A DNA stretch of 16,915 nt, taken from assembly GCA_946479335.1 (NCBI GenBank), contig CAMLFP010000082.1, positions 1 through 16,915 on the forward strand, read 5' to 3'. The stretch is from an uncultured Archangium sp. (GTDB lineage: Bacteria; Myxococcota; Myxococcia; Myxococcales; Myxococcaceae). Position 1 is the first letter of the stretch, and each line of letters opens with the position of its first letter. Of this stretch, positions 1 to 9,986 are shown piece after piece. The notes beneath the pieces are model-generated. The model was not told where the DNA came from. It did not search any database and worked only from the letters and a program-made list of their open reading frames with translations. The position numbers and the translations under genes are program-made.

Positions 1-912
1 CAGCGGGGCTGCCGGGGGCGGTGGTGCGATCGCCGCTGACGCGGGCGGAGGAGGGGCGAGCACGCCGCTCGTCCTCACGGCCGGCGGAGGCGCGGCCGCA
101 GCGGGAGGCACCGCTGGCGCCGACTGCGTCGGGGCGCGTGGCGGAGCGGGAGGCACTGCAGCAGGAGGTCGCGCTGCGCCGACAGCACCGGGAGGAATCG
201 CGGCGACCGGCGGCCGCGGCGCACCCGGAGGAACCGCGGCGACTGGCGGACGCGGCGCACCCGGAGGAACCGCAGCGACGGGCGGACTCGCGGCACCGGG
301 CGGAATCGCGGCACCGGGCGGAACTGCAGCGACGGGCGGAATCGCGGCACCGGGCGGAACCGCAGCGACGGGCGGAACCGCAGCGACGGGCGGACGCGGC
401 GCGCCCGGAGGAACTGCGGCGACCGGCGGAAGCGCGCTGCTCGGAGGGCGGGGCGCACAGGGCGGAACCTCCTGCGCCGGCGGACGCGGCGCGACCGGCG
501 GAGCCGCAGTGATCGACGGAACCGTGCCGCTCGGCGGGCGGGGCGCGCCCGGAGGGACGGCGGGCGTCGAGAGGGTCGGCGTCCGCGCTCCCGGCGTCGC
601 CGGGTTGACGGGCGTGGCGATGGCCGGCCCCACGGCAGGGAGCCCACCCTGCGTCGGGCGCTGCGGAGGCTGACCTGCGCCCGAGCCGGAGCCGGGGCGC
701 TGCGGTGGTTGCCCCACGCCCGACGCGGAGCCGGGACGTTGCGCGGCGCCTGCCGGCTGCGGCGTGACGCCTGACTGCGCAGGCTGGGCGGCGGGCGCGA
801 CGGGCGGCACCATGGGCGCGACGGTCGGCGCCGCCGTGATGGTGGGCAAGCGGGGCGCCGCCACCGGTGGCGCGGCGGGCGGCTTTCTCGAATTGTCGGA
901 GCCGTTCGACAT
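1..912 (-). CDS. Pro/Ala-rich hexapeptide-repeat protein, partial (C-terminus beyond window)
   Basis: The minus-strand frame from the ATG at 912 stays open for all 304 codons to the window edge. It begins MSNGSDNSRKPPAAPP and is dominated by Pro and Ala, with some Val, Gly and Arg. I see no Phe, Trp, Tyr or His, almost no acidic residues, no signal peptide and no membrane segment, so the visible part is probably extended and disordered. Residues about 120-244 are an array of six-residue units (PPVAAV, PPGAPR, PPGAAI); before it are two copies of a 13-residue unit like RPGSGSGAGQPPQ. The start lies 9 nt after the stop of the Hsp70 gene, in the same frame, with AAGG 12 nt upstream, so it is probably translated by coupling in one operon. 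I do not recognise the family. A folded or membrane domain may follow beyond the window. The plus-strand and other minus-strand frames here are Arg-rich shadows of the repeat. Confidence 0.8.
   Translation of the reverse strand, partial: MSNGSDNSRKPPAAPPVAAPRLPTITAAPTVAPMVPPVAPAAQPAQSGVTPQPAGAAQRPGSASGVGQPPQRPGSGSGAGQPPQRPTQGGLPAVGPAIATPVNPATPGARTPTLSTPAVPPGAPRPPSGTVPSITAAPPVAPRPPAQEVPPCAPRPPSSALPPVAAVPPGAPRPPVAAVPPVAAVPPGAAIPPVAAVPPGAAIPPGAASPPVAAVPPGAPRPPVAAVPPGAPRPPVAAIPPGAVGAARPPAAVPPAPPRAPTQSAPAVPPAAAAPPPAVRTSGVLAPPPPASAAIAPPPPAAPL
181..555 (-). repeat. 18-bp coding tandem repeat (hexapeptide array)
   Basis: Read on the minus strand, this stretch is about 20.8 units of 18 bp, each encoding six residues starting with Pro-Pro. 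The first seven units (555-430) are degenerate, e.g. PPGAPR, PPSGTV, PPCAPR, PPSSAL. From 429 to 181 there are 13 well-kept units plus a partial one, mostly alternating PPVAAV with PPGAPR or PPGAAI. Unit boundaries never break the reading frame. Near-identical neighbouring units suggest expansion by slippage or unequal exchange, so copy number may vary between strains and short-read assemblies may misjudge it. Confidence 0.9.
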
Positions 913-921
913 GCGCTGCGG

Positions 922-2517
<1,596 letters not shown>

Positions 2518-2524
2518 GCCGTAC

Positions 2525-2530
2525 AAAATA
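2525..2530 (-). promoter_or_regulatory. Candidate -10 element of the Hsp70 gene
   Basis: On the minus strand the hexamer TATTTT stands 7 nt before the ATG at 2517, in otherwise GC-rich DNA. It fits a TAnnnT-type -10 box placed so that transcription would start at or near the start codon. No Shine-Dalgarno sequence is visible there, which agrees with a leaderless transcript. I could not find a convincing -35 box 16-18 nt upstream. Confidence 0.4.
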
Positions 2531-2649
2531 CCGCGTTTCGGCGCGCGTCGCGCGCTTTCCGTCGCGTCGCGGGCACACAGGTGACGCAGGGGCCACCCTC
2601 AATTCGGGCAAGTGGCTTTTCGCGGTTGCAGTTGAGACGATCGACGCTG

Positions 2650-2656
2650 AAGGGAG
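2650..2656 (+). promoter_or_regulatory. Shine-Dalgarno site fixing the start of the amidotransferase-like gene
   Basis: AAGGGAG lies 7 nt before the ATG at 2664, an almost ideal ribosome-binding site. It matters because it fixes Met1-Ser2 as the true N-terminus of a protein whose family normally has Met1-Cys2. Confidence 0.75.
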
Positions 2657-2663
2657 CCGTCAG

Positions 2664-3467
2664 ATGTCGCAGTTCTTGTGTCTCGTCACCTCCGATGCCG
2701 CGCTCGTGCGCTGTGAGTTGGACCGCGTGCGGGAGCGCTTTTCACCCGATGGCGGGCAGGTCGTCGGTGTGGGCGGTTGGCAGGACAATCAGGTGGTCTC
2801 CCGGAGCTACGGCGTGGGGGTGCCCCGAGATGACGCGTGGCAGGCACCCGATTCGGAGATGGTGGTGCTCTCGAGCCGCAAGCTCGAGGTCGGCGAGGGC
2901 GTCGAAGACTCTTCGCAGCCGTTCCGCTTCCGCCGGTGGTTGTTCTCGGCGGTCGGCCCGCTGGAGCGCGGCGCCGCGATTCGGGATCGCCTCCGCGAGG
3001 AGCTCCCGGAGTTCCTCCAGAACGCGGTGCCCAGCGCGGCCTGGGAGGCGGCGGCGTTCGCCCGTTTCCTCGGCGAGCTCCGGAACCTCGGCCGCATGGA
3101 AGACGCATCGCTCGACGCGGTGACCGCGGGCGCGTGCCTGAGCGCCGCGGCGAAGGCCATCGAGCAGCTCTCCGCGGCGGTGGGGGTGACGGCGCGCCCG
3201 TCGTTCTCGCTGCTCGCCAGCAATGGCCGGGTGGCGGTGGCGACTGCGCGTGGTGGCGCCGCCGTTTCGTACACGTTGCTCGAGGGGCGCGCGGAGTGCG
3301 CGCGGCACGCGTTGACGGCCGACGCGAAAGATTCCCAGCCGATCGTGAAGGACCACCTGCGTCGTCGCTCGGTGGTCATCACCTCCGGCGAGGCGAACGG
3401 GTGGCTCACGTTGAACGACGGCGCGACGCTGGCGGTCGACCGGCTCCTCAACGTCACGCTGCGCTGA
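2664..3467 (+). CDS. Class II glutamine-amidotransferase-like protein (Ntn fold) with Ser2 in place of Cys2
   Basis: A 267-residue protein resembling the YafJ/GATase_4 type of class II glutamine amidotransferases, whose N-terminal Cys attacks glutamine to release ammonia. The match is in overall pattern: an N-terminal strand MSQFLCLV, a QPFRFRRWLF segment (85-94) where the family has HPF...W.FaHNG, SLLASNGRVAVATA (182-195) like the family's LSDG block, and VVITSGEANGWLTLNDG (237-253) like its VVASEPL...W..vp.g block. Key residues are missing: position 2 is Ser, HNG is replaced by SAVG (95-98), and no DSE is seen. It may be a non-catalytic relative, or use Ser as an Ntn nucleophile. Cys6 and Cys17 exist but are misplaced for the role. 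It diverges from the Hsp70 gene across 146 bp and converges with the CPBP gene 3 bp away, so it is transcribed alone. Family assignment is moderate; the function is unknown. Confidence 0.65.
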   Translation: MSQFLCLVTSDAALVRCELDRVRERFSPDGGQVVGVGGWQDNQVVSRSYGVGVPRDDAWQAPDSEMVVLSSRKLEVGEGVEDSSQPFRFRRWLFSAVGPLERGAAIRDRLREELPEFLQNAVPSAAWEAAAFARFLGELRNLGRMEDASLDAVTAGACLSAAAKAIEQLSAAVGVTARPSFSLLASNGRVAVATARGGAAVSYTLLEGRAECARHALTADAKDSQPIVKDHLRRRSVVITSGEANGWLTLNDGATLAVDRLLNVTLR

Positions 3468-3470
3468 AGG

Positions 3471-4168
3471 TCAGCCGAAGAAGCTGGCGTCGAGCACCTT
3501 CACCAGCAGGTTCGACGTGCCATGCAACAGCGCCGCGCCGATGATCGAGTTGTTGCGCTCGCGCATCCACCCGAAGATCAACGCGGGGAAGAAGACCGCC
3601 AGGCGCCACGCCTGGAAGATGGCGAGGTGGCCCAGCGCGAAGAGCACCGCCGTCAGCCAGAACGCGGGCCCCAGGCGCGCGCCGAAGAACACGCGCCCCT
3701 GCGGCCACGCGTCGCGCAGGCGCGTCTGGAGGTAGCCCCGGTAGAAGAGCTCCTCGGGGATCGCGACCACGAAGAGATCATCGATGACCCACTCCGCGAA
3801 GCGCGGCGGCAGCCGGAACTCGAAGTGCGGCGCGGTGGTGTACGGCGTGAACAGCCGAACCCATTCTCGCGGGAGATGCGGCAGCGCCCACATCGACAGC
3901 GCGTACCCGGCGATGAACACCGGGAAGATGACCGCCGCCACCCGGAGGAACTGCCGCACGTCGGCGCCCAGCGCTCGCGAGGAGAAGCCGTATTCGGGCC
4001 AGTCTTCGCCCCGCGCCTTGCCCGCCAGCAGCGGCAGGTAGAGGAAGCCCACGGTGGCGATGACCTTGCCGGCCGGCGGGTAGCTCAAGAACCCGACGAG
4101 GATCGCCGCGAAGCACACGGCCCAGACGGTGACGGCCTCGGCGGCGGCGGAGCGCGGGAGCGGCAGCG

Positions 4169-4172
<4 letters not shown>
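3471..4172 (-). CDS. CPBP-family intramembrane glutamic endopeptidase
   Basis: A 233-residue polytopic membrane protein with the three CPBP (Abi/Rce1-like) motifs: EELFYR (140-145, EExxxR), FALGH (178-182, FxxxH) and HGTSN (217-221, HxxxN). Glu140/141, His182 and His217 would form the active site inside the membrane. Hydrophobic segments lie at about 14-30, 37-50, 76-96, 132-140, 168-186, 191-203 and 209-228. The ATG at 4172 overlaps the kinase stop as ATGA, so translation is coupled; an upstream in-frame extension to 4244 is Arg-rich kinase shadow. This superfamily includes CAAX proteases, bacteriocin-immunity-like proteins and, in Myxococcota, the myxosortases that process MYXO-CTERM proteins. 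I cannot tell which subfamily this is, and no MYXO-CTERM substrate is in the window. Last gene of the polX-kinase-CPBP unit. Confidence 0.88.
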
Positions 4173-5941
<1,769 letters not shown>

Positions 5942-5952
5942 TCGCTGCAACT

Positions 5953-7740
5953 CTAGTGTCGGGCGATGGCGCGGCGAAACGCTTTCACGTCGAGCGCGTT
6001 GATGACGTCTGTCTTCCGCACCCACCCGCGCCGGGCGGTGACCACCGCCCAGGTCAGGTGCGACTTCAGCTCGTCGGTGGAGTGCGCGTCGGTGCTGAGG
6101 CTCAGCTTGAGCCCGCGCTGGAGCGCGAGGCGCGCATGTTCGGGCTTCAGGTCCATCCGCTCGGGGCATCCGTTCACCTCGATGGCGATGCCCTTCTTCG
6201 CCGCCTTGTCGAGGATCTCCTCCATGCGCATCGGCGCCGCCTCGCGCTTGAGCAGCAGCCGGCCCGTGGGGTGCCCCCAGATGTGCAGATGTGGGTTGTC
6301 GAAGGCGTTGAGCACCCGCCGCGTCATCGCGTCTTCGTCTTGTGAGTACCGCTGGTGGATGGAGCCGATGACGACGTCGAGCTGCTCCAGCACGGAGTCG
6401 GGGTAGTCGAGGCGCCCGTCTTCGAGGATGTCGCTCTCGATGCCGCGGAGCAGGGTGATCCCCGGGAAGCGCTCCTGCACGCGGGCGATCTCGTCCCACT
6501 GGGCCTTGAGGCGATCGAGCGTGAGGCCGCCGGCGTAGTTGCTGGTCTGCGAGTGCTCGGTGACGGTGAAGTACTTCATGCCCAGCGCCTGCGCGGCGCG
6601 CACCATGTCTTCGAGCGAGTCGCGCCCGTCGCTCCACGTGGAGTGCGCGTGCACGTTGCCGATGAGATCGTCGCGGGTGATCAGATCTGCGGGCAGCGCG
6701 TGCTGGAGCGCGGCCTCGATCTCGCCCTGATCTTCGCGCAGCTCGGGCGGCACGTACTGCATGCCCAGCAGCGCGTAGAGGTCCTTCTCCTCCTTGATGG
6801 GCAGCTTCTCCTCGGCGCCGTCGTGCTTCGCCGCGCCCTTCTTCTGCTCGGCGTGTTCTCCCATGCGGAACACGCCCCACTCGGAGATGGTGAGCCCCTT
6901 CTCGAGCGCCATTCCGCGGAGGCGGATGTGGTGGCCCTTGCTGCCGGTGAAGTGGTGCAGCGCCGAGGCGAAGTCTTCGTCGGGCAGCACGCGGAGGTCG
7001 ACCTGCAGGTCGGTGTCCTTGAGGCGGATCGAGGTCTTCGAGTCGCCGGAGCCGATCACCTCACCGACGCGCGGGTACCGGAGGAAGTGCTCGAACACCG
7101 GCGCGGCGTCTTTCGCGCTGGCCAGCAGGTCGACGTCGGCCACGGTCTCCCGGCCGCGGCGCACGGAGCCACCGAGGCTGGCGCGCACCACGCCCGGCGC
7201 CTGCTTCAAGTACGCGAGCAACGCCTCGGCGGGCTCGAGCACGTCGGCGAGGCGCTTGCGGCCACCGGCGGCCAGGGAGCGCTTCGCGAGCTCGATGCCG
7301 GCCAACAGCTTCTCTTCGGTCTTCTGGCCGAAGCCCTTCAAGCCCCGCACCGCGCCTGTGCGGCAGGCGACCTCGAGCTCCTCGAGCGAACCCACTTTCA
7401 GCTCCTCGGCGAGCACCTTGGCCTTCTTCGGCCCGAGGTCCTGCACCTGCAGCAGCTCGAGGATCTTCGGGGGCCACTTCGCCTTGAGCTCCTCCAGCGC
7501 GCTCATCTTCCCGGTCAGCAGCAGGTCGGAGATCTTGGTGGCGATGCTCTCGCCGATGCCGGGGAGCGAGGTCAGCTTGTTCTGCTTCGCCAGCGCGTGG
7601 AGATCTTCGGTGGTGCCCGCGATCCGCTCCGCGGCGAGATCGTACGCGCGTGTCTTGAACGCGTTCTCACCGGAGATCTGCAGGTAGAGGCTCATCTCCT
7701 GCAGCGCCTTCACCACGGTGTTCTTGTCGACCGGCGTCAT
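5953..7740 (-). CDS. polX: DNA polymerase/3'-5' exonuclease PolX
   Basis: A 595-residue family X DNA polymerase with a C-terminal PHP domain, used in gap-filling base-excision repair. Two helix-hairpin-helix motifs (LPGIGESIATKI near 59-70; VQDLGPKKAKVL near 99-110) bind DNA. The polymerase palm shows GGSVRRGRETVADVDLL (190-206), giving metal-binding Asp202 and Asp204, with Asp248 in DLQVDLRV. The PHP domain (about 362-570) shows NVHAHSTWSDG (362-372), TEHS (394-397), GIESDIL (433-439), GSIHQRY (459-465), WGHPTG (488-493) and STDAHS (549-554), the expected metal ligands. A charged insert around 293-320 is longer than I would expect. I chose the ATG at 7740; 13 upstream in-frame codons reach into the divergent promoter region and are unlikely. 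It leads the polX-kinase-CPBP unit and diverges from the Rieske gene across 41 bp. Confidence 0.96.
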   Translation of the reverse strand: MTPVDKNTVVKALQEMSLYLQISGENAFKTRAYDLAAERIAGTTEDLHALAKQNKLTSLPGIGESIATKISDLLLTGKMSALEELKAKWPPKILELLQVQDLGPKKAKVLAEELKVGSLEELEVACRTGAVRGLKGFGQKTEEKLLAGIELAKRSLAAGGRKRLADVLEPAEALLAYLKQAPGVVRASLGGSVRRGRETVADVDLLASAKDAAPVFEHFLRYPRVGEVIGSGDSKTSIRLKDTDLQVDLRVLPDEDFASALHHFTGSKGHHIRLRGMALEKGLTISEWGVFRMGEHAEQKKGAAKHDGAEEKLPIKEEKDLYALLGMQYVPPELREDQGEIEAALQHALPADLITRDDLIGNVHAHSTWSDGRDSLEDMVRAAQALGMKYFTVTEHSQTSNYAGGLTLDRLKAQWDEIARVQERFPGITLLRGIESDILEDGRLDYPDSVLEQLDVVIGSIHQRYSQDEDAMTRRVLNAFDNPHLHIWGHPTGRLLLKREAAPMRMEEILDKAAKKGIAIEVNGCPERMDLKPEHARLALQRGLKLSLSTDAHSTDELKSHLTWAVVTARRGWVRKTDVINALDVKAFRRAIARH

Positions 7741-7746
7741 GCGGCT

Positions 7747-7752
7747 CTCATA
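7747..7752 (-). promoter_or_regulatory. Candidate -10 element of polX
   Basis: TATGAG on the minus strand is 6 nt before the polX ATG at 7740, and no Shine-Dalgarno sequence lies between. The spacing suggests a leaderless or nearly leaderless transcript. The polX/Rieske gap is only 41 bp, so the two divergent promoters must overlap upstream of their -10 boxes. No clear -35 was found. Confidence 0.35.
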
Positions 7753-7765
7753 GCGGCGAAAGTGA

Positions 7766-7773
7766 GGTAGGTG
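7766..7773 (+). promoter_or_regulatory. GGTAGGTG motif 8 nt before the Rieske start (-10 box or weak RBS)
   Basis: GGTAGGTG ends 8 nt before the GTG at 7782 and differs by one base from the GGTAGGTC found before holB and asnS. It may be a -10 box giving a leaderless mRNA. Its AGGT core could equally pair with 16S rRNA at acceptable spacing. Confidence 0.4.
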
Positions 7774-7781
7774 CAGCACCC

Positions 7782-8108
7782 GTGAGTGACGTGAAGAGCG
7801 TGAAACTCGGGCCCGCCGACCTGAAAGAAGGGGAGCTGCGCGGCTACGAGGTCGGCAAGCGCAACGTATTGGTTGCGTGTGTCGGCGGCCGCATCAAGGC
7901 CATCGACGACTGGTGCAACCACGCCGGCTGTCTGCTGTCGGGCGGCCACCTCGAAGGCAACCTCGCGGTCTGCCCGTGCCATGAGATCGGCTTCGATCTC
8001 GACACCGGCAAGAACGTCACCTCGCCCGGCATCGCGGATGATCAGCCTGCCTTCAAGACCGCGGTCGAGAACGGCGAACTCGTGCTGGTGGACTTCCCCG
8101 TCGAGTGA
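7782..8108 (+). CDS. Rieske [2Fe-2S] ferredoxin-like protein
   Basis: A 108-residue single-domain Rieske protein. Ligands are Cys45-x-His47 (WCNHAGC) and Cys64-x2-His67 (CPCHEIGFD), with 16 residues between His47 and Cys64, typical of soluble Rieske ferredoxins and NirD-like or dioxygenase-associated ferredoxins. No signal peptide, Tat motif or membrane anchor is present, so it should be a cytoplasmic electron carrier. The GTG at 7782 is the only sensible start. Its stop overlaps the next gene's GTG as GTGA, so the two are translationally coupled. No oxygenase or reductase gene lies nearby, so its redox partner is unknown. Confidence 0.92.
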   Translation: MSDVKSVKLGPADLKEGELRGYEVGKRNVLVACVGGRIKAIDDWCNHAGCLLSGGHLEGNLAVCPCHEIGFDLDTGKNVTSPGIADDQPAFKTAVENGELVLVDFPVE

Positions 8109-8968
8109 AGCCGGAGCGCCTCAAGCCGCTGTTGGATGCGTTCGTCGAAGAGCGCCCGTGGGCCGAGCGCGTGGCGGCCGACCCCGTCGAGTTTCCGCAC
8201 CGCTTCAAGGACCCGCGCGACATCGAGACGGTGGCGTTGTTGTCAGCGTCGCTCGCGTACGGGCGCGCGAACCTCTTCAAGCCGAAGATCGCGCAGATCC
8301 TCAAAGGCCTCGGTCCCTCTCCGGCGCGCGCGATGGCGGCGCTGACGGTGCGTGACGCGAAGGTGCTGCTGAGCGACTTCGTCTACCGCTTCAACCTCCC
8401 GTCAGACGTGGCGGTGCTGCTGATGGGCATGGGCGCGCAGCTCAACGCCCACGGCTCGCTGGAGGACGCGTTCCTCCGCGGGCGTGAGGCGAGCTGGCAG
8501 AAGACGTTGGCGAACTTCGCGTACGGCCTTCGCGCGGCGGCGCCGGAGAAGGAGATCGTTCGCGCGCTCGGGCCGGTGCGTGGGTTGCATCACCTGTTGC
8601 CGTTCGCCGAGGCGGGCGCGGCGAAGCGGTTGAACCTCTACCTCCGGTGGATGGTGCGCGGCCCCGACGCGATCGACTTCGGCATCTGGAAGCGCGTCAA
8701 GGCGTCGGAGCTGATGATCCCCCTCGACACGCACGTGATGCGCCTCTCGCGCTGGCTGGGCTTCACGAAGCGCAACGCCATCGGCTGGAAGACGGCGGAG
8801 GAGATCACCGCGGCGCTCCGCACGCTCGATGCTCAAGACCCCGTGCGCTACGACTTTGCGCTGTGCCACTACGGCATGAGCGGCGCGTGCCCGGTGCACC
8901 CGGTGAAGGCCAACTGCGCGAAGTGCCCGCTGCGCAGCGAGTGCCGCATCGGCCGCAAGGTGCGCTGA
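8105..8968 (+). CDS. DUF2400/TIGR02757-family protein with endonuclease-III-like Fe-S cysteine loop
   Basis: A 287-residue protein of the uncharacterised TIGR02757 (DUF2400) family, recognised from LSASLAYGRAN (46-56), AAKRLNLYLRWMVR (172-185) and IPLDTHVMRLSRWLG (205-219). The C-terminal half looks like a helix-hairpin-helix DNA glycosylase: PLDTHV places Asp208 where endonuclease III has its catalytic Asp, and the end has Cys262-x8-Cys271-x2-Cys274-x5-Cys280, close to that enzyme's C-x6-C-x2-C-x5-C [4Fe-4S] loop. The catalytic lysine hairpin (LPGVGRKTA in endonuclease III) is not present, so a glycosylase/lyase activity is not assured. The GTG start overlaps the Rieske gene by 4 nt. The family call is firm; the enzymatic role and the link with the Rieske protein are inference. 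Confidence 0.88.
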   Translation: MKPERLKPLLDAFVEERPWAERVAADPVEFPHRFKDPRDIETVALLSASLAYGRANLFKPKIAQILKGLGPSPARAMAALTVRDAKVLLSDFVYRFNLPSDVAVLLMGMGAQLNAHGSLEDAFLRGREASWQKTLANFAYGLRAAAPEKEIVRALGPVRGLHHLLPFAEAGAAKRLNLYLRWMVRGPDAIDFGIWKRVKASELMIPLDTHVMRLSRWLGFTKRNAIGWKTAEEITAALRTLDAQDPVRYDFALCHYGMSGACPVHPVKANCAKCPLRSECRIGRKVR

Positions 8969-8971
8969 GCG

Positions 8972-9889
8972 CTACGGTCTGCGCAGCACTTCCTTCGCGG
9001 TCTCGATGAACAACTGGAACGCGGGCGTGCGCTGCGTGCGGCTCGGGTAGCAGAGGAAGAGGCCCGGCTCGGTCGCCGCGTAGCGCTCGAGCGCCGCCTC
9101 CAATCGGCCTTCGCGCACCAACGGCTCGATCGCGCGGTCAGGCCCGTAGAGCAACCCGACGCCTTGCTCGGCCATCGCTTCGCAGAACGCGTAGCTGTTG
9201 GTGACGAGCCCGCCCCGCACGGGCACGCGCCACGTGCGCCGGCCCCGCTGGAACTCCCACGCGTAGAGCGCATCGCCGCTCGGCCAGCGGAAGGTGAGGC
9301 ACTCGTGCTGGAGGAGATCGTCGGGCTTCTTCGGTTTGCCGTGCTTCGCGAAGTACGCCGGCGCGCCCGCGACGTAGAACCTGAACGGGTCGGTCAGGCG
9401 CACGCGCACCATGTCGCGCTCGATGACCTCGGTGACCTCGAAGGCGCCGTCGAAGCCCTCGGTGACCAGGTTGAACACGCGGTCCTGCACCACGATCTCC
9501 AGCGAGATCTGCGGGTACCGCGCGCGGAACACCGGCACCACCGGGTTGAGCAGCCACTGCAGCACCGTGGGCGAGGCGCACAGCTTCACGCTGCCCACCA
9601 CCTCTCCGGGCTTCGCGGTGGCGGTGCCCAGCGCCTCGAGCGCGCGCTTCACCGGGCCCGCGGCGTGCTCGATGAGCCGGGTGCCCTCGGCGGTCGGCGT
9701 CACCGCGCGCGTCGTGCGTCGCAGGAGCACGAGCTTCAACGTGGCCTCGAGCTGGCGCACCGCCTGGCTCACCGCCGACGTGGAGATGCCGAACTCGCGC
9801 GCCGCGCCGCTGAAGCTGCGGTGGCGCGCGACGGCGAGGAAGATGGAGAGCTGCGGCAACGCGGTCTGCAATTCGTGCGCGGAGTTCAT
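8972..9889 (-). CDS. LysR-family transcriptional regulator
   Basis: A 305-residue LysR-type regulator. The N-terminal winged helix-turn-helix (about 11-70) has FLAVARHRSFSGAAREFGIS, TSAVSQAVRQLE and LLRRTTRAVTPT, all typical. The effector-binding domain (about 92-300) starts at VGSVKLCASPTV. I chose the ATG at 9889 because AAGGA lies 10 nt upstream; an ATG six codons earlier (9907) is possible but its AAGGG is only 2 nt away. It diverges from the aldo-keto reductase across 97 bp, the common layout for a LysR protein controlling its neighbour and itself. The effector is unknown. Its stop is 3 bp from the convergent DUF2400 gene. Confidence 0.95.
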   Translation of the reverse strand: MNSAHELQTALPQLSIFLAVARHRSFSGAAREFGISTSAVSQAVRQLEATLKLVLLRRTTRAVTPTAEGTRLIEHAAGPVKRALEALGTATAKPGEVVGSVKLCASPTVLQWLLNPVVPVFRARYPQISLEIVVQDRVFNLVTEGFDGAFEVTEVIERDMVRVRLTDPFRFYVAGAPAYFAKHGKPKKPDDLLQHECLTFRWPSGDALYAWEFQRGRRTWRVPVRGGLVTNSYAFCEAMAEQGVGLLYGPDRAIEPLVREGRLEAALERYAATEPGLFLCYPSRTQRTPAFQLFIETAKEVLRRP

Positions 9890-9893
9890 TGTG

Positions 9894-9914
9894 AAGGGTT
9901 CCTTCATAGCCCTT
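9894..9914. promoter_or_regulatory. Candidate LysR operator, inverted repeat AAGGG-N11-CCCTT
   Basis: A perfect 5-bp inverted repeat with an 11-nt spacer sits in the LysR/aldo-keto reductase divergent gap, just upstream of the lysR start. The geometry suits a LysR recognition site, which usually has a dyad around T-N11-A. It overlaps the lysR translation start region, so it would suit autoregulation better than activation of the reductase. It is short and also contains the nested dyad GAAGG-GTT-CCTTC, so chance is possible. Confidence 0.3.
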
Positions 9915-9986
9915 GCGCGACCTGCCCGTAGCGCTCCCGGCCCCCGCGCCGTACTTCGTGGCGAACCCCAACCGAAGGAGAAGCAC

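Noticed and set aside
21..512. A 163-residue plus-strand repeat protein (RAESRHRAE-type units)
   Set aside because: It is the antisense reading of the 18-bp array. The minus-strand frame with Pro-Pro units is preferred because it is open over the full 912 nt, starts just after the Hsp70 stop and has a normal N-terminus.
2613..2630. A possible sigma-54 promoter (TGGC ... TTGCA) before the amidotransferase-like gene
   Set aside because: The GG and GC elements are 12 nt apart instead of the required 10, so the spacing is wrong for sigma-54.
3468..3470. A terminator between the convergent amidotransferase-like and CPBP genes
   Set aside because: Only 3 bp separate the stops and I saw no hairpin with a T-run. 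The convergent ends at 8969-8971 and 13417-13430 also show none.
5942..6880. A longer kinase start within polX (open frame of 903 residues)
   Set aside because: The extra ~313 residues are Arg/Ala/His-rich and lie in an alternative frame of polX. The kinase begins naturally at the ATG at 5941.
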